A DNA stretch of 64,000 nt from Blepharisma japonicum (taxonomy: Eukaryota > Ciliophora > Heterotrichea > Heterotrichida > Blepharismidae): positions 1 to 64,000 of the forward strand of contig CATKHK010000063.1 in assembly GCA_949751835.1 (NCBI GenBank), written 5' to 3'. Under the pieces are notes generated by a model. It saw nothing but the letters and a program-made list of their open reading frames with translations. It made no database searches and was not told the DNA's origin. Made by a program: the position numbers and the translations under genes. Shown in pieces: positions 23,828 to 34,993 of this stretch. Numbering within the stretch: position 1 is the first letter of the stretch; the number at the start of each line of letters is the position of its first letter.

Positions 23828-23865
23828 ATTAAAAACTAACGGAAATTATAAATATTTAAAAATTT
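23828..23865 (+). repeat. 38-bp motif, copy 8
   Basis: Substitutions AAAAACT and AAATAT and a diverged 3' end; 2039 bp after copy 7. Confidence 0.75.
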
Positions 23866-23900
23866 TATAAGAAAATGATTTACTGACGATTAGAGAAACT

Positions 23901-25121
23901 TGAAAAATTGACCGATAGTGACTTTGATATAAATATTATAAATTTTTAAGAAGAATTGATCCACATATGCATGCATCTTATTTAAATAAAACAGAAATAT
24001 TCCAATTTAATATTATAAGCCACAGATTAAATATAAAATCAATAAAGGGTTTGCAGCTATGCAAATTTTTAAAAGAAATAAAGCACGACAAATCAACTAA
24101 CAAAAAAAAATGAAAATATCTCCAAAAAACAAAAAAAATTTATGTTGATCAAATCTGTCCAGATAAAGAGAGGGATTTTTGATGGAAATTTTTCAAAATA
24201 TTGATTTAAATTTATTTTCTTAAAAGTTAAGTTATTAATAATGCTATTTGATTTAAAATATCTCGATTCTTTTTAGCTCTTGCGTTTTCAAATCAAACTT
24301 ATAATAAAAAAAAATATCAAAACGTCAAGTAGTCATCAAAATATGCCAATTTCCATTATGAAAGCATTTAAAAAACTGATGGAAATTTGGCAAGCATGAA
24401 TATCCAATTGGACTTCATTTATAAAAATCGTTGATTTCAGACTCATAAATCTTTCCTTCCCGTTCAGCCAAGTAGACTCTATTTTTTCCGGCAAGTAGCA
24501 ATTTAGAAGAATCTGCTAAGAAAGCAGAATATATTTCTGAGTATGAATCTGCTATATGAAATCATAGCTGTAAAGCGATTGGCTACTCATCCCAGTTATC
24601 AATATATTATCCAAGAAAATAATGCATAAACTGTGAATGCATCCCATCGGTAAGCTTGCAATCTTTTCCCATTTATTCTGAGCTAAGTTGAATCGTTGAG
24701 CTAGGGTTAATTCTCTTAAATAGGTCGATCCATCTTTGGTGCCTCCAAAGAAATAAACTGAGTCTTTATAGTAAAGACCTCCTGATGAATTAAGTTGATG
24801 ACCAGGTGGTAGCTTTTTTATGCTAAAGTTTTTGGTGTCTATGATAATATAATTTCCTGCAACTAGTTGAAAATTTCCATAAAAAAATAATTGGGAATCT
24901 GGAAGTTGTATAATGGATGTAGCCCAGCCTAAGGTAAACTCGAGATTTAATCATATTTGCTTTTTCTCTCTTGGCTTTTCTATATTATATATTATGAGTC
25001 TTGTGTTTTGACTATGTCCTGTAGCTCTTCTTTCAATTAAATAAAGAGTTTTCCCATTTTCGATTCCAAAATCAATTTCAACTGCTAACTCCTCAGAGTT
25101 TATCTTGGCTTCCTCTTTATT
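23901..25121. repeat. Tandem segmental duplication, unit B
   Basis: Second copy of 21932-23221. Similarity stops abruptly after 'tttttcgata' at 25121, inside the first codons of the Kelch gene. Confidence 0.8.
24253..25121 (-). pseudogene. Broken duplicate of Kelch gene 22342-23295
   Basis: Nearly the whole propeller is alignable, but a 2-nt insertion near 24556 and further small changes shift the frame, and the first about 25 codons are missing. Blocks such as 'YFFGGTKDGS' and 'QRFNLAQNKWEKI' are still encoded. Confidence 0.8.
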
Positions 25122-25195
25122 TTTTTCGATAGCATGCTGACATTGATATTATTTCATGTGTAGATGCCTCAAAATTTGAAAATTGCAACCAAAAA

Positions 25196-26660
25196 TCAGA
25201 GTAAAAAATGATGAGAATCATCAATAAGTGACTAAGCAAGGTAAATACAAGAAAATATATAATAAATAATTAATTTACATTTTCTTAATAACACAAATTA
25301 ATCATGACAAATTTTTATTCAATAAGATTATTATTTATTGAATTATATTAAATTTTAATTTTTTGACTTTCGAGAGTTAAAGATGATAAAACTTTGGAAT
25401 TTTAACATGTGAAATCTGTTTTTGAGTTATGGATCATACGAAATTTTAATAACATATAATAGAATATTTAAAGAAGTATAAATATTTGTATAACTTAAAT
25501 CCTGATCTTATTAGGAGTGCAGATACATTGGTTATAAATATTATAAATTATATAAAATTGATAATTTTAAATATCAAATAAAATATATTATCTTTCTAAT
25601 TCTCTCAATGAAAATTTTCAACTAATTAGACTTATATTCCAAAAAATAAAAATTTTGCTGTTTAAAATTAACGGAAATCATAAACATTTAAAACAAAATT
25701 TAACAATTATTGCAATCACCTAGCATTGAAATATTATCACTATACCACAACACAAATATCTAAAAACAATCAAAAGTCAGCACAGTACTTGAATCATTAT
25801 AACTAAAGCAACATTCAATAATGTTTATCATTTAAGAAAAGAAAGAGAAATCGAAAAATATTTACCGTTATTTAGCAATCAGATATTAAAAGAAAACAGA
25901 AAAAAGCATATAAAGGCAATAAATTTTAAGAGCTTGCTTTCTTATAAGAATAAGGGATTGCAATAATCAATTTATGGAGAAAAATCTTTTAAGAGCTTAA
26001 ATTTTTTCAAATATTTTACTCTAAATGCGATTTTAATTCCGAAATTCGATAGGCCAATTTTTTTCTTAACTGGAACTCAATTCGTGAACATGAAGGCATA
26101 AATGAAATCATAATAAAGCACTAGCTAAGAAATAGCAATTACATCTCTTAGAAGTAGAGAAAAAGCGATATCACAAGAATGATTTAAAATAATTTGTTTT
26201 AGCAGCAATTATACATGAATAATCCTAAAATTCTATATAACAAACAAGTAATCTAGAAAAACGCAGAAATCAAGAATAAATAAATTTTGAAAATAGAAAT
26301 AAATAAATTTTCCAATCAAATTCATATAAATTTGGAATTAGCAAAACTATGCCAATGCTCAACTTAAAAGAAGAAGGAGAGATCAAGGGTGGAATAATTC
26401 TAATTGAGATTGCTATCAAAGTTTCCTTTTATAGTATCTCCTAATATCTAGAAAAAAGCAAAATATTAATAGAGAAAGCAACTATTTGAATTCAAAAAGA
26501 TTAATTATGCAGTCAAAGGACCATTTAGATTATTAAATATATATTACTAAAGAAATTGCTATATATTTTTGCCAAACTCGAAGGTTAAAAGGATTGTTCT
26601 TTAAGCCTAAAGCAATATTCCCCAAAGAGAAATCAGTTGTTTATATCTAATGCTATACGC
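25196..26660. repeat. Segmental duplication, first copy
   Basis: Shares long alignable runs with 30335-31700, for example 'cctgatcttattaggagtgc' (25501 and 30609) and 'gttatttagcaatcagatat' (25867 and 30978). Includes motif copy 9. Indels between the copies are often not multiples of three. Confidence 0.75.
25660..25697 (+). repeat. 38-bp motif, copy 9
   Basis: Starts GTTTAAAATT; GGAAATCAT variant shared with copy 11. Confidence 0.8.
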
Positions 26661-26908
26661 AAAAAGTGATGGAGACTAGCAAAAGATATTTGAAAATAAA
26701 TTTTTATTAATTTCTGCTTATATTTTTAACTATAAATTTATGCAAATTAAATCCCTGATCTTATTAGTGTGCAGCTATTTTGAGCAAATTAACTACATAA
26801 TGAATATGTTTTTCATAAAAACCAAATTATCTTATTAACTTTACCGATCCTGAGCAGCATAACTTTTCAAATAGCTGGATTTATGCCTTCAAAAATAAAG
26901 ATATTGCT

Positions 26909-26946
26909 ATTAAAAATTAACGGAAATTATAAACATTTAAAACAAA
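26909..26946 (+). repeat. 38-bp motif, copy 10
   Basis: Exact consensus. An ATG 21 bp upstream is in frame with the motif, but the frame ends at a TAG after 28 codons. Confidence 0.85.
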
Positions 26947-28079
26947 ATTTAGCAATTAATATATAGGGCAGGCTAGCTTACGATTCAAATTATTTGGGCT
27001 TTAATAATCAAAAGCGTGATAAAATCAAAGCATTGTTTGGAAAAAATTGTTTTCAGGAAAAATAAACTACCCTTGTTAAAGAAAATAAATAAAAAGATTT
27101 TAAAAGGAAAAATCATCGAGTTTGAATATGATTATTTAGTGATTTGAAAAAATATTAGATTTTCAAGACTTTTTTTATATGAGAGAAAAATTTTTGTAAA
27201 ATAAAATATTGGAAATATAAATTTAATATTAATATTTTGGAAAATCAATTTAAAGGACTCAAATGGCAAAAACTCAATAGGCCTAAATCGTTTGTGAAAT
27301 ATTCCTTTATTAGATGATTTAATTTTTAAAAAATGAAATATAAAGAAAAAAAAGAACAGAAATTGAAAAGATACTGCAGATGCTTTGCATCAATCCAACT
27401 TTGAAATGTGAGAGCTGAAATCTTCAGCTTCTCCAAAATAAGAATAATAAATTAATTGTCTTATCAAAAAATATGCAAGGCGCTATATATGCTAATATGA
27501 CTTAATTTTTTAAATAAAAAATAAACAGAATCAGAGAAAATTAAAATGCAAAATTAAAAGCCTTGAGTAGCAATTAATGTTATTGAATTAATATATAAAT
27601 TTTAAAAGAAATTGTATTATCTTCGAAATCAATAAATTATTATCATTTATAATTCAAGTGTAAGAAATCATTGTATTATTGCTGCCTAGCTTATTGATTA
27701 TGAAATTTTGTATATATTTTTTGAATTTGATTTAGTAACAATAAAATGCACAAAATCATCCAGCATCAATGCTATAATTTGCTTCTGTAGCTCAACAACT
27801 ATTCTATACCTTTGTAAAATAAGTTTAATAATTGCATAGAAATTATTCTAAATATTAAGAGACTTTACTATTTAAAACGGTGAAGCTGCTAATAAAGAGA
27901 AATATTTAGTATTATTGTATCTATAAAAGATCTAAGGCTTATAATTCACGAAAGAGATTTAAGAACAAGGCAATCATAAGTGGTGCAATTATAAATCATT
28001 TGCAATATATTACATAGAAATTATACTAATGAGCAGCTCCTACTCTCCACTGCAGATGATTTTATACATTAAATCTAAT

Positions 28080-28380
28080 AAAGGCATGGCGCCTACCTTG
28101 GTGGGCATATCCTGAATTGCATAAGTTGATGAGACTGACTCAAGATAAATAGAAGGCAGTCTTGGCAAGAGCTATTAAGGGCGCAAGTATCTCTAGTTTT
28201 AAAGCATCTAATGAAAAGATCTGACAATATCCTGTGTTGGCTAATAGAGGTACTAGGCAGAACTAAGGAGCTTTAGCTCTATCAAGACACTAGAGGTTTC
28301 AGCTCAGGATTCAGACATCTTTGTGGGCACCCCACAGTTCTGAATTTATTTTATTTGCAGAATGAAGCAACAGGGAGTGG
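28080..28380. other. GC-richer island, probably decayed coding sequence
   Basis: Clearly richer in G+C than its flanks. The plus strand reads about 107 codons interrupted by three TAA/TAG and containing 'KAVLARAIKGASISSFKAS'; the minus strand has a 58-codon open run. Strand and family cannot be decided. A small hairpin 'gagctttagctc' and a 'gtgggcaccccac' palindrome are present. Confidence 0.3.
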
Positions 28381-29369
28381 GTATTTATGGACTTTCATTA
28401 AAAATATCATCTAATATCATTTGCAAAAGGATATTAATATGAATATGATATATTACAATTAATAGTTTGAGCACTAAAGAATTCTATGCACAATATTTAT
28501 GATCAAAATATGGCATTGCTCGATTTCTGTTCTTTTGAAAAATTCAATTTGACCTTCAAATTTACATAATTTAAATAGTGTAAAAATAAGGAAAAATTAG
28601 TCCTCAAGTGAAATTAAGTCAGAAGTCCCATCTATAATTCTACACAAAAAGCTACACCGCTATTTGAAAATATCATAAAATTTAAAAATTCTTTCTCCTG
28701 AAAATTCTTTTAACAAACGAGAGAAAATTGCTGCTTAAAAAGATTTGGTAAGCTAAAAATAGGCCAATCAAATAAATGTTGGCGCAATAAAAAATAAGCA
28801 TATCTTTTAATTTATCAAAACTTTTGTTTGTGACTTGCTGACTAATTTTTATTCTCTAAAATATTTTGGAGAATTTGATGATAAACTTGTAATGTAATTA
28901 ATTTTACTGTTTTTTTTACAGTTTCTCTTGAAAAACTCTACTACCTCGGTATGTATATGCACGTTAAAAGTGTCTGATATGATTTACAGCTGACCGATTA
29001 AAATATTTCACTACATAAAATACTTTTTCTTAATATACTTTTACTCCTAAAATATAAATCAGAGCAATAGACGTAATTTAATCTTAAAAATCAGCTGGAA
29101 AAATTCGAATTCTGAACACTAAAGATGAATAAAAATAAGATATTGCAATGGAACTGATAGTTTAATGAAATAAGTTGTAACCCAAAAGCATACATATAAA
29201 AAGAAAAATATAAAAAAAAATTCCAACTAATATGTTGGATCAATTTCAAGTAATTAAAAAGACGCTTTTTTTAGGTATTGGATATGGATAAAATATAGTT
29301 TCAAATTTTGATAATGACTAAATACTTCTTTCATTGCTTATACATTAAAACGGTGACGTTTATAAACAC

Positions 29370-30140
29370 CTGAAATTGGGGCCAGCAGAAAATTTGGGTA
29401 GGAAATTGGATATCTGGCCAGGCTTTAACTGATCAGGGTGCGGCGGTACTAGAGGTGATTTATCCGAAGCTCATTCTAATTTAGCCTTTTTTAAAGGATA
29501 AATTGGAAATAATTGGAAAAGGGAGTCCGAGTCTGCAAATGACACTAATTGATTCATCAGGCATATCCTCAGTGTGATGCCGGGTATTGCGTCTCAGGCT
29601 TTGGCTTTCCAACTTGGGCGTAGTCTAACTCGAAAATTTGTTTTTCAAATTTGTTAAAGCAGCAAGGTGATCCTACTGCAGAAGTGCATATGCAGGCTCA
29701 TGCTGAGCAGGTGCGAGATGTTGAAGCTCATGATAAATTGCTATAGTGAGTAGCAAGTTGAACACAACGGAATAGAATAAGAATCTCCATATCTAGCAAG
29801 AATCACTCAATAATTTAAGTTAAATTGAGCTTCATTTTCTTGCAAAAATAAAATATTAAGATCGTTTGTGACTAGAGTGCATATCAAAAGCAAGATTGGT
29901 AGCCATTAGGATGGGGTGTGCTACCTTTTGGCTTGCACAGGTAGGCCTGTCATTTTTCACTTCCATCCTGGATCAGCGAGGAGCTTTTGGTTGTCACAAG
30001 AATTAAGGAAGATAGAGGAACCTCACTCATGAGCGGTGGAATGCCATTTGAAGTGTGCCTTAGATTCGCAGCATCTTGGCCCAGCGGTCTGTAGTCCTGG
30101 ATACTATAAAAATGGTAGGAACTCCAGGAGCAATTAATTA
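29370..30140 (-). pseudogene. Decayed unidentified gene in a GC-richer island
   Basis: On the minus strand, two protein-like stretches occur: 30138-29886 (84 codons, two Trp-TGA, containing 'DYRPLGQDAANLRHTSNG' and 'DGSEKWQAYLCKPKGS', ending TAG) and about 29760-29370 (containing 'SLRRNTRHHTEDMPDESIS' with several TAA/TAG). The intervening 120 bp is AT-rich. I cannot name the family; a mobile-element origin is possible. Protein-like readings also exist on the plus strand, so the strand is not certain. Confidence 0.3.
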
Positions 30141-30334
30141 CCTTTAAAGGATGTAAAATATTATAGATTCAATTAAATTAACTTTATAATAACCAAATTA
30201 AGAATTTTAAGTCGGAATTCAATTCTTTTATCCTTTAATTTCTCATGAGAAAAAATAGGCTTCCTCAGTTTAAATTTGGATGTCTTTCTATGCGCAATGC
30301 TCATCATAGTTGAGAATTATAAGATGAAATAGAA

Positions 30335-31700
30335 AAAAAGGATGGAAATCATCAATAAAAGACTAAACGAGGATAATACAAGAAAACAGATAATAATTAA
30401 TTAATGAAACAAACACAAAATTATGACGAATTTATTTTTCAATAATCTAGATTATGATTTATTAAATTATATTAAATATAGAGAGAGTTGCTTGAATTTT
30501 TTGGCCTCAAGAATCAAAAATGAATTTAAAATAGAAATTTGGATTTTAGCATGTGAATTTCTTTTGAGTTATAGAATCAATACGAAATTTAAATATAAGG
30601 AACTTAAATCCTGATCTTATTAGGAGTGCAGATACATTGGCTATAAATATCATAAATTATATAAAAATTGATAATTATACAAAAAGCAAATCAAATATAT
30701 TATCTCTCGAATTCTTTCAATGATAATTTCAAACAAATTAGACTTATATTAAAAAATTAAAAATTTTGCTATTAAAAATTAACGGAAATCATAAACATTT
30801 AAAATAAAAATTTAAGAATTATTGCAGTCATTTAGAACAGAATTGAATCATTATACCCTAACACAAATATCTAAAAACAATCAAAAGTCAGCACATTACT
30901 TGAATCATTCTAACGAAAAACAAATCTAACTTATATTCATCATATAGGAAAAAGAAAAAAAATCAAAAAATATTTACCGTTATTTAGCAATCAGATATTA
31001 AAAGAGAGCAGCAAAAACAAAATAAAGGCAATAATTTTGAAGAGCTTACTTTCTTGTAAGAATAAGGGATTGCAGTAATCAATCCATGGAGAAAAATTCT
31101 TTTAAAAGCTTAAATTTTTCAAATATTTTACTCCAAATGCGATTATAATTTCTCATCTGATAGGTCAATGCTTTGGCTATCTGGAACTCAATAAGTGAGG
31201 ATGAAGGACTAAGCATAACTATAAAAAGTAAATAGCAATTACTATCTCTTAGAAGCAGATAAAAAATGGTATCTCAAGTATGATTCAAATTTATGTGGCT
31301 TAGCAGCAATGATATATAAATAAATTTGGAATTAGCAAACCTATGCAAATGCATTTGCCAAAGAAGGAAAAATATATAGATCTAATTGAGATTACTATCA
31401 AAGTTTTCTTTTGTAATATCTACTAATATCTAGAAAAAAGCAAAGTAATAAATGGCAAATAATGCAACAAGTTGAATTTAAAATGACATATTATTTAAAG
31501 AAAAGACCACTTAAATGATTGAATATGCATTACTACAGAAATTGATATATATTTTTGCTAGAAAACAGGGGTTTAGATATCAGGTACTATACTCGAAGGT
31601 TGAAAAGGGTTGATGTTTATGCCTTAAGCAACTCTCCTCAAAGAAGATGATTTTTTATGGACTCATACTATACTTGAAATGCTATGGAGATTCGTAATCT
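30335..31700. repeat. Segmental duplication, second copy
   Basis: Partner of 25196-26660, about 5.1 kb away, same orientation, with motif copy 11 at the equivalent position. A 63-codon frame (30423-30614) is open here and broken in the partner. Confidence 0.75.
30771..30808 (+). repeat. 38-bp motif, copy 11
   Basis: GGAAATCAT variant and AAAATA end; last copy before the gene-rich half. Confidence 0.85.
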
Positions 31701-31850
31701 ATGAAATAATAAACTTTATTAAATATTCCAGCTTATATTTTTAACTATTATTTTCATTAAATTATTGATATATTATAATAAAGTTTTAATATTTTTAAAA
31801 TAGAATTGAATTTTATGATTTTAAATTATAGAAGAAAACATAAACAATAA

Positions 31851-33572
31851 TTATAATGATCTCCTATCTTCAAAATTGAAAACATCAGGAGTTTTTGACT
31901 CACCGGTACGATCTAACCGAGGAGGAGATAGCTTTAGAGGACCTTTAGGATTCTTATTTGTGCTTCGCTTACTTAATGCTGTAGCTGCGCCTTCAATTAC
32001 TTTTAGTCATATTGGAACACCTCTAAAAACTTCCTGTGTTTTTTCATGCTCAAGACTTTGTGTTACATCTATTTCAGGGTCAATATTTGCTAATAAAATT
32101 TGTAAATCTTTGGTTGGGATTTTGTATTTTTTGGAAAGTCTCATAATAAGCCTTTTAATTCTGGAAAATTTTATATGAAAAGCTTGCATAGTGTCACAAA
32201 ACGACCCAAGCTGACAAAACGCCACATTTTCAATATGCAAACTTGTATCTTTTTCTTTTTTTATGTACTTTTGACAATCCTTCATTTCATTTTCTATCGA
32301 AAATTGTATCAATGAACTCCACAACTCCAAATTTTCCCACAACGGGTGGCTGCACAAGTTTTCCTTCAAAAATACCTTCCCATCACTATTTTCTTTATAA
32401 AAAGACTGTAAAAATATTAAGCATTCTTTTATTGATAATAAATCCCCTTCTCTTTCGCATTCATTTAAAAAAGAGCTTAAAAGTTCAGCCACTGATAAAA
32501 ATCCATCTTCTGACAGCAAAACGCTGCCTTTATTTTTATATCCATTCATACATAGGCATCAGCATTTCCTCCCTACATTTTCTTTTATTATACAATTAAA
32601 TTGTTGATAATCGTCTGCATTTAATTTGATTCCTTGATATGCTCTATTTAAAATTTTATCTAAATCTCGCTTATATATGCTGCCTATTTTTCCGAGTCCT
32701 TCAATATGAAAATTGCTAGTGATTTTTTCTTTTGTAGCAAGGCTTTTGAAAAATGGGTGGGATCCTGAATAAGGCTCATAAGAAAGTTCTTGGGAATTTT
32801 CACTTGAACTGTCAATTGTTAATAAATCTAAATTTGAGTCTTTTAGCTCAAGATTTTGGATTATTTGGGAAAAAGTTTCAATATCATATTGAAGGTTTCT
32901 CAATGAAGAAGTTTCATATACAATAAATTTGGTAAGAGAGTCTTTATAGGAGTCAAAAAGATTTGAGTTTTCTATTTGAAGCTCTTTTGCAAACTTTGAT
33001 GAAGCTTCATAACAAGCTGTAGTCAGATTATTATAATTTTCTATGGCATCTATGTAAAGTTTTAGCTGTTTTTCTACTTCTTTTTTGCTTTTGTTTGAGA
33101 TTGTTTTGCTTTGGTCATTATTTGGGTCTAATTTTATTAAAATTTGTTCACAATTTGAGCAGGTTTTTCAATATTTTACTTTAGAATTTTCTGCTTCTTC
33201 CAGCAGCCTTTGTTTTTCTTTTGAAATTTTATTACAATCTCCATAAAGTTTCTTTAAAGAATAATTGTAATTTTTTAGCATCATCTGTAAGGGTGGGATC
33301 ACATCTGAATCCAAATTCTCAGCAAATTGCTGGGACTGATGCGCTTTATTAAGAAAATATTTATTCATAGCTGCCCAAGCCTCATTTAAGGATCCTGACA
33401 GCTGACCGAAAGCAACCTGATTTGTAATATTTTCTAGATTGTAAGAATATGTATTCTGAAGATGCGAAATTTCTTGGAAAAGATTGATAATGCTTTCACA
33501 TTCTTTTTTGCGCTCAGTGAACTGATAGAAAAGTGAATTTTGAGAAACGTTGTCGAGAAGATTCAAATTCAT
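31851..33572 (-). CDS. F-BAR domain protein
   Basis: 573 residues from ATG 33572 to TAA 31851-31853, with Trp-TGA at 33168-33170, 32559-32561 and 32007-32009. The first 260 residues have F-BAR features: 'LFYQFTERKKECESIINLFQ', 'GSLNEAWAAMNKYF', 'LLEEAENSKVKYWKTCSNCE', matching the conserved helices of FCH/F-BAR dimers that bend and tether membranes to actin. The part after about residue 300 is helical and unassigned ('VAELLSSFLNECEREGDLL', 'CSHPLWENLELWSSLIQF'); it has no SH3 domain, so it differs from animal pacsin/CIP4 types. The last 40 residues are basic and Pro/Ser rich. F-BAR assignment is from pattern recognition, good but not searched. Likely cytoplasmic, at the cortex or endocytic sites. 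It is the first gene of the dense half. Confidence 0.7.
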
Positions 33573-34993
33573 ATTTTGGAAATTTTATTCTGGCGAAATG
33601 TCAATTATGAAATATTAAAGGAATTCATTATAGAGAAATTAAAGAAAATAAGTTATTAGATTTTTTAGAATAAATCAAATTTGTGCTGATTAAAAAATAT
33701 AATAAATCTAAAATAAAAATTAAAAAATAAATATCAGAAGAATAGCTTGACTATAAGACAATGATAAAAAATAACACAGCAAAATAGAATGATTGAAATA
33801 ATATCGGCTTTAATTTATCATTGTTTTTGCTATAAGATGCAAGAAGCTTAAGAAAGACTTGTGCATATCAATAGATATATTTGCTTTAAGCAATAATTTC
33901 CTATATTTTATTGAAATCATTTTGAATAAAAGTTCTTAAAAATTAGTATTTAATCGAAATTGCAATTAATCTTATTTCACATTGAATTAAATGATGGAAA
34001 GAAATCTCTGCCATGTATAGGAAAGCCCAATAATAATTTATGGGTCTTTATTTATATTATGATTAATCTAAAGAAAAATCTATCTGTATGACTTCAATCA
34101 TAGTAAAATAATTGAAAAGTTCTACCTTATGTAACTTAGTTTGAAGAAGTAATTTAGTGAAGAAAATTAATAAAAATTTAAAATATATAATTTTAAGTAA
34201 ACATAATTTTGTAGATTAAATCCAAAATTCCATGCTTTTATTGGTGCATAAATCTATTGTAAATCAGTTGTAAAAGAGTGGCTAGGGTGCTATATATTAA
34301 TCCTGATTATATTTTTTTTTAATTTACCTGCTATATCTTATAATTGTATCCAACCTTTTAGATTATATTTAAGCTATCCAAAAGATGCAAATTTTGAATC
34401 TATATTTTTCGTTGTCTGACAAATAATCTATTATATAGGCAAGCGCATAAAAAGAAACTCTAGAAAGGCCTTTGGCCTTTTATTTTTTCCTTTTCATTTA
34501 TTTCTTCTAGAATAGAAATTTCTGCTGTATATTGAGATCTATATCAATAGTAAGCAGCTTGAACTTACAATCTTCTATACACTCGTCTTAATCATCTCTT
34601 CCAGATATTTTTAAATAAAAAAGACAAAATAAAGATTGTCAATGCATCATAAGTTTTATTAATGTCTTTTAAATTGGTGCACTTTAAGTGGCTAACAATA
34701 ATTTCATTATTTGCATGTTTTGCCTCTTAATTTTTAAACTTTTCAATCCAGCTCAATGATATATATATCAGCATTTGAATTCTCTAATTATTTTATTTAT
34801 TTTACAACCTTAGGCTCTATTTCAGTTGGACGAAAAAAAAATCAGCATTTATTATCATAATGTCAAATGTTTTTTAGTCTAGCTTATATTTTAGCTGAAG
34901 TTATTCATTAAATTTTGCAAAATATGCCATTTATTATCTTTATTTGTTCAGCATTCAAGCATATTGCATTTTATAGCTCAAAAATAAATTAAT
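33573..34993. other. Divergent intergenic region
   Basis: 1.4 kb AT-rich sequence between the divergent F-BAR gene and the AGC kinase. No gene or repeat seen; promoters of both must lie here. Confidence 0.4.

Larger units (their letters stand above)
25122..31850. other. Gene-poor region with motif copies and decayed islands
   Basis: 6.7 kb. Contains motif copies 9-11, a duplicated segment pair (25196-26660 and 30335-31700) and GC-richer decayed islands at 28080-28380 and 29370-30140. No intact gene found. Confidence 0.5.

Noticed and set aside
29440-29500. Possible U4 snRNA ('gaggtgatttatccgaagc')
   Set aside because: Resembles the U4 5' stem-loop in one short block, but the U6-pairing region and a proper Sm site are not recognisable.
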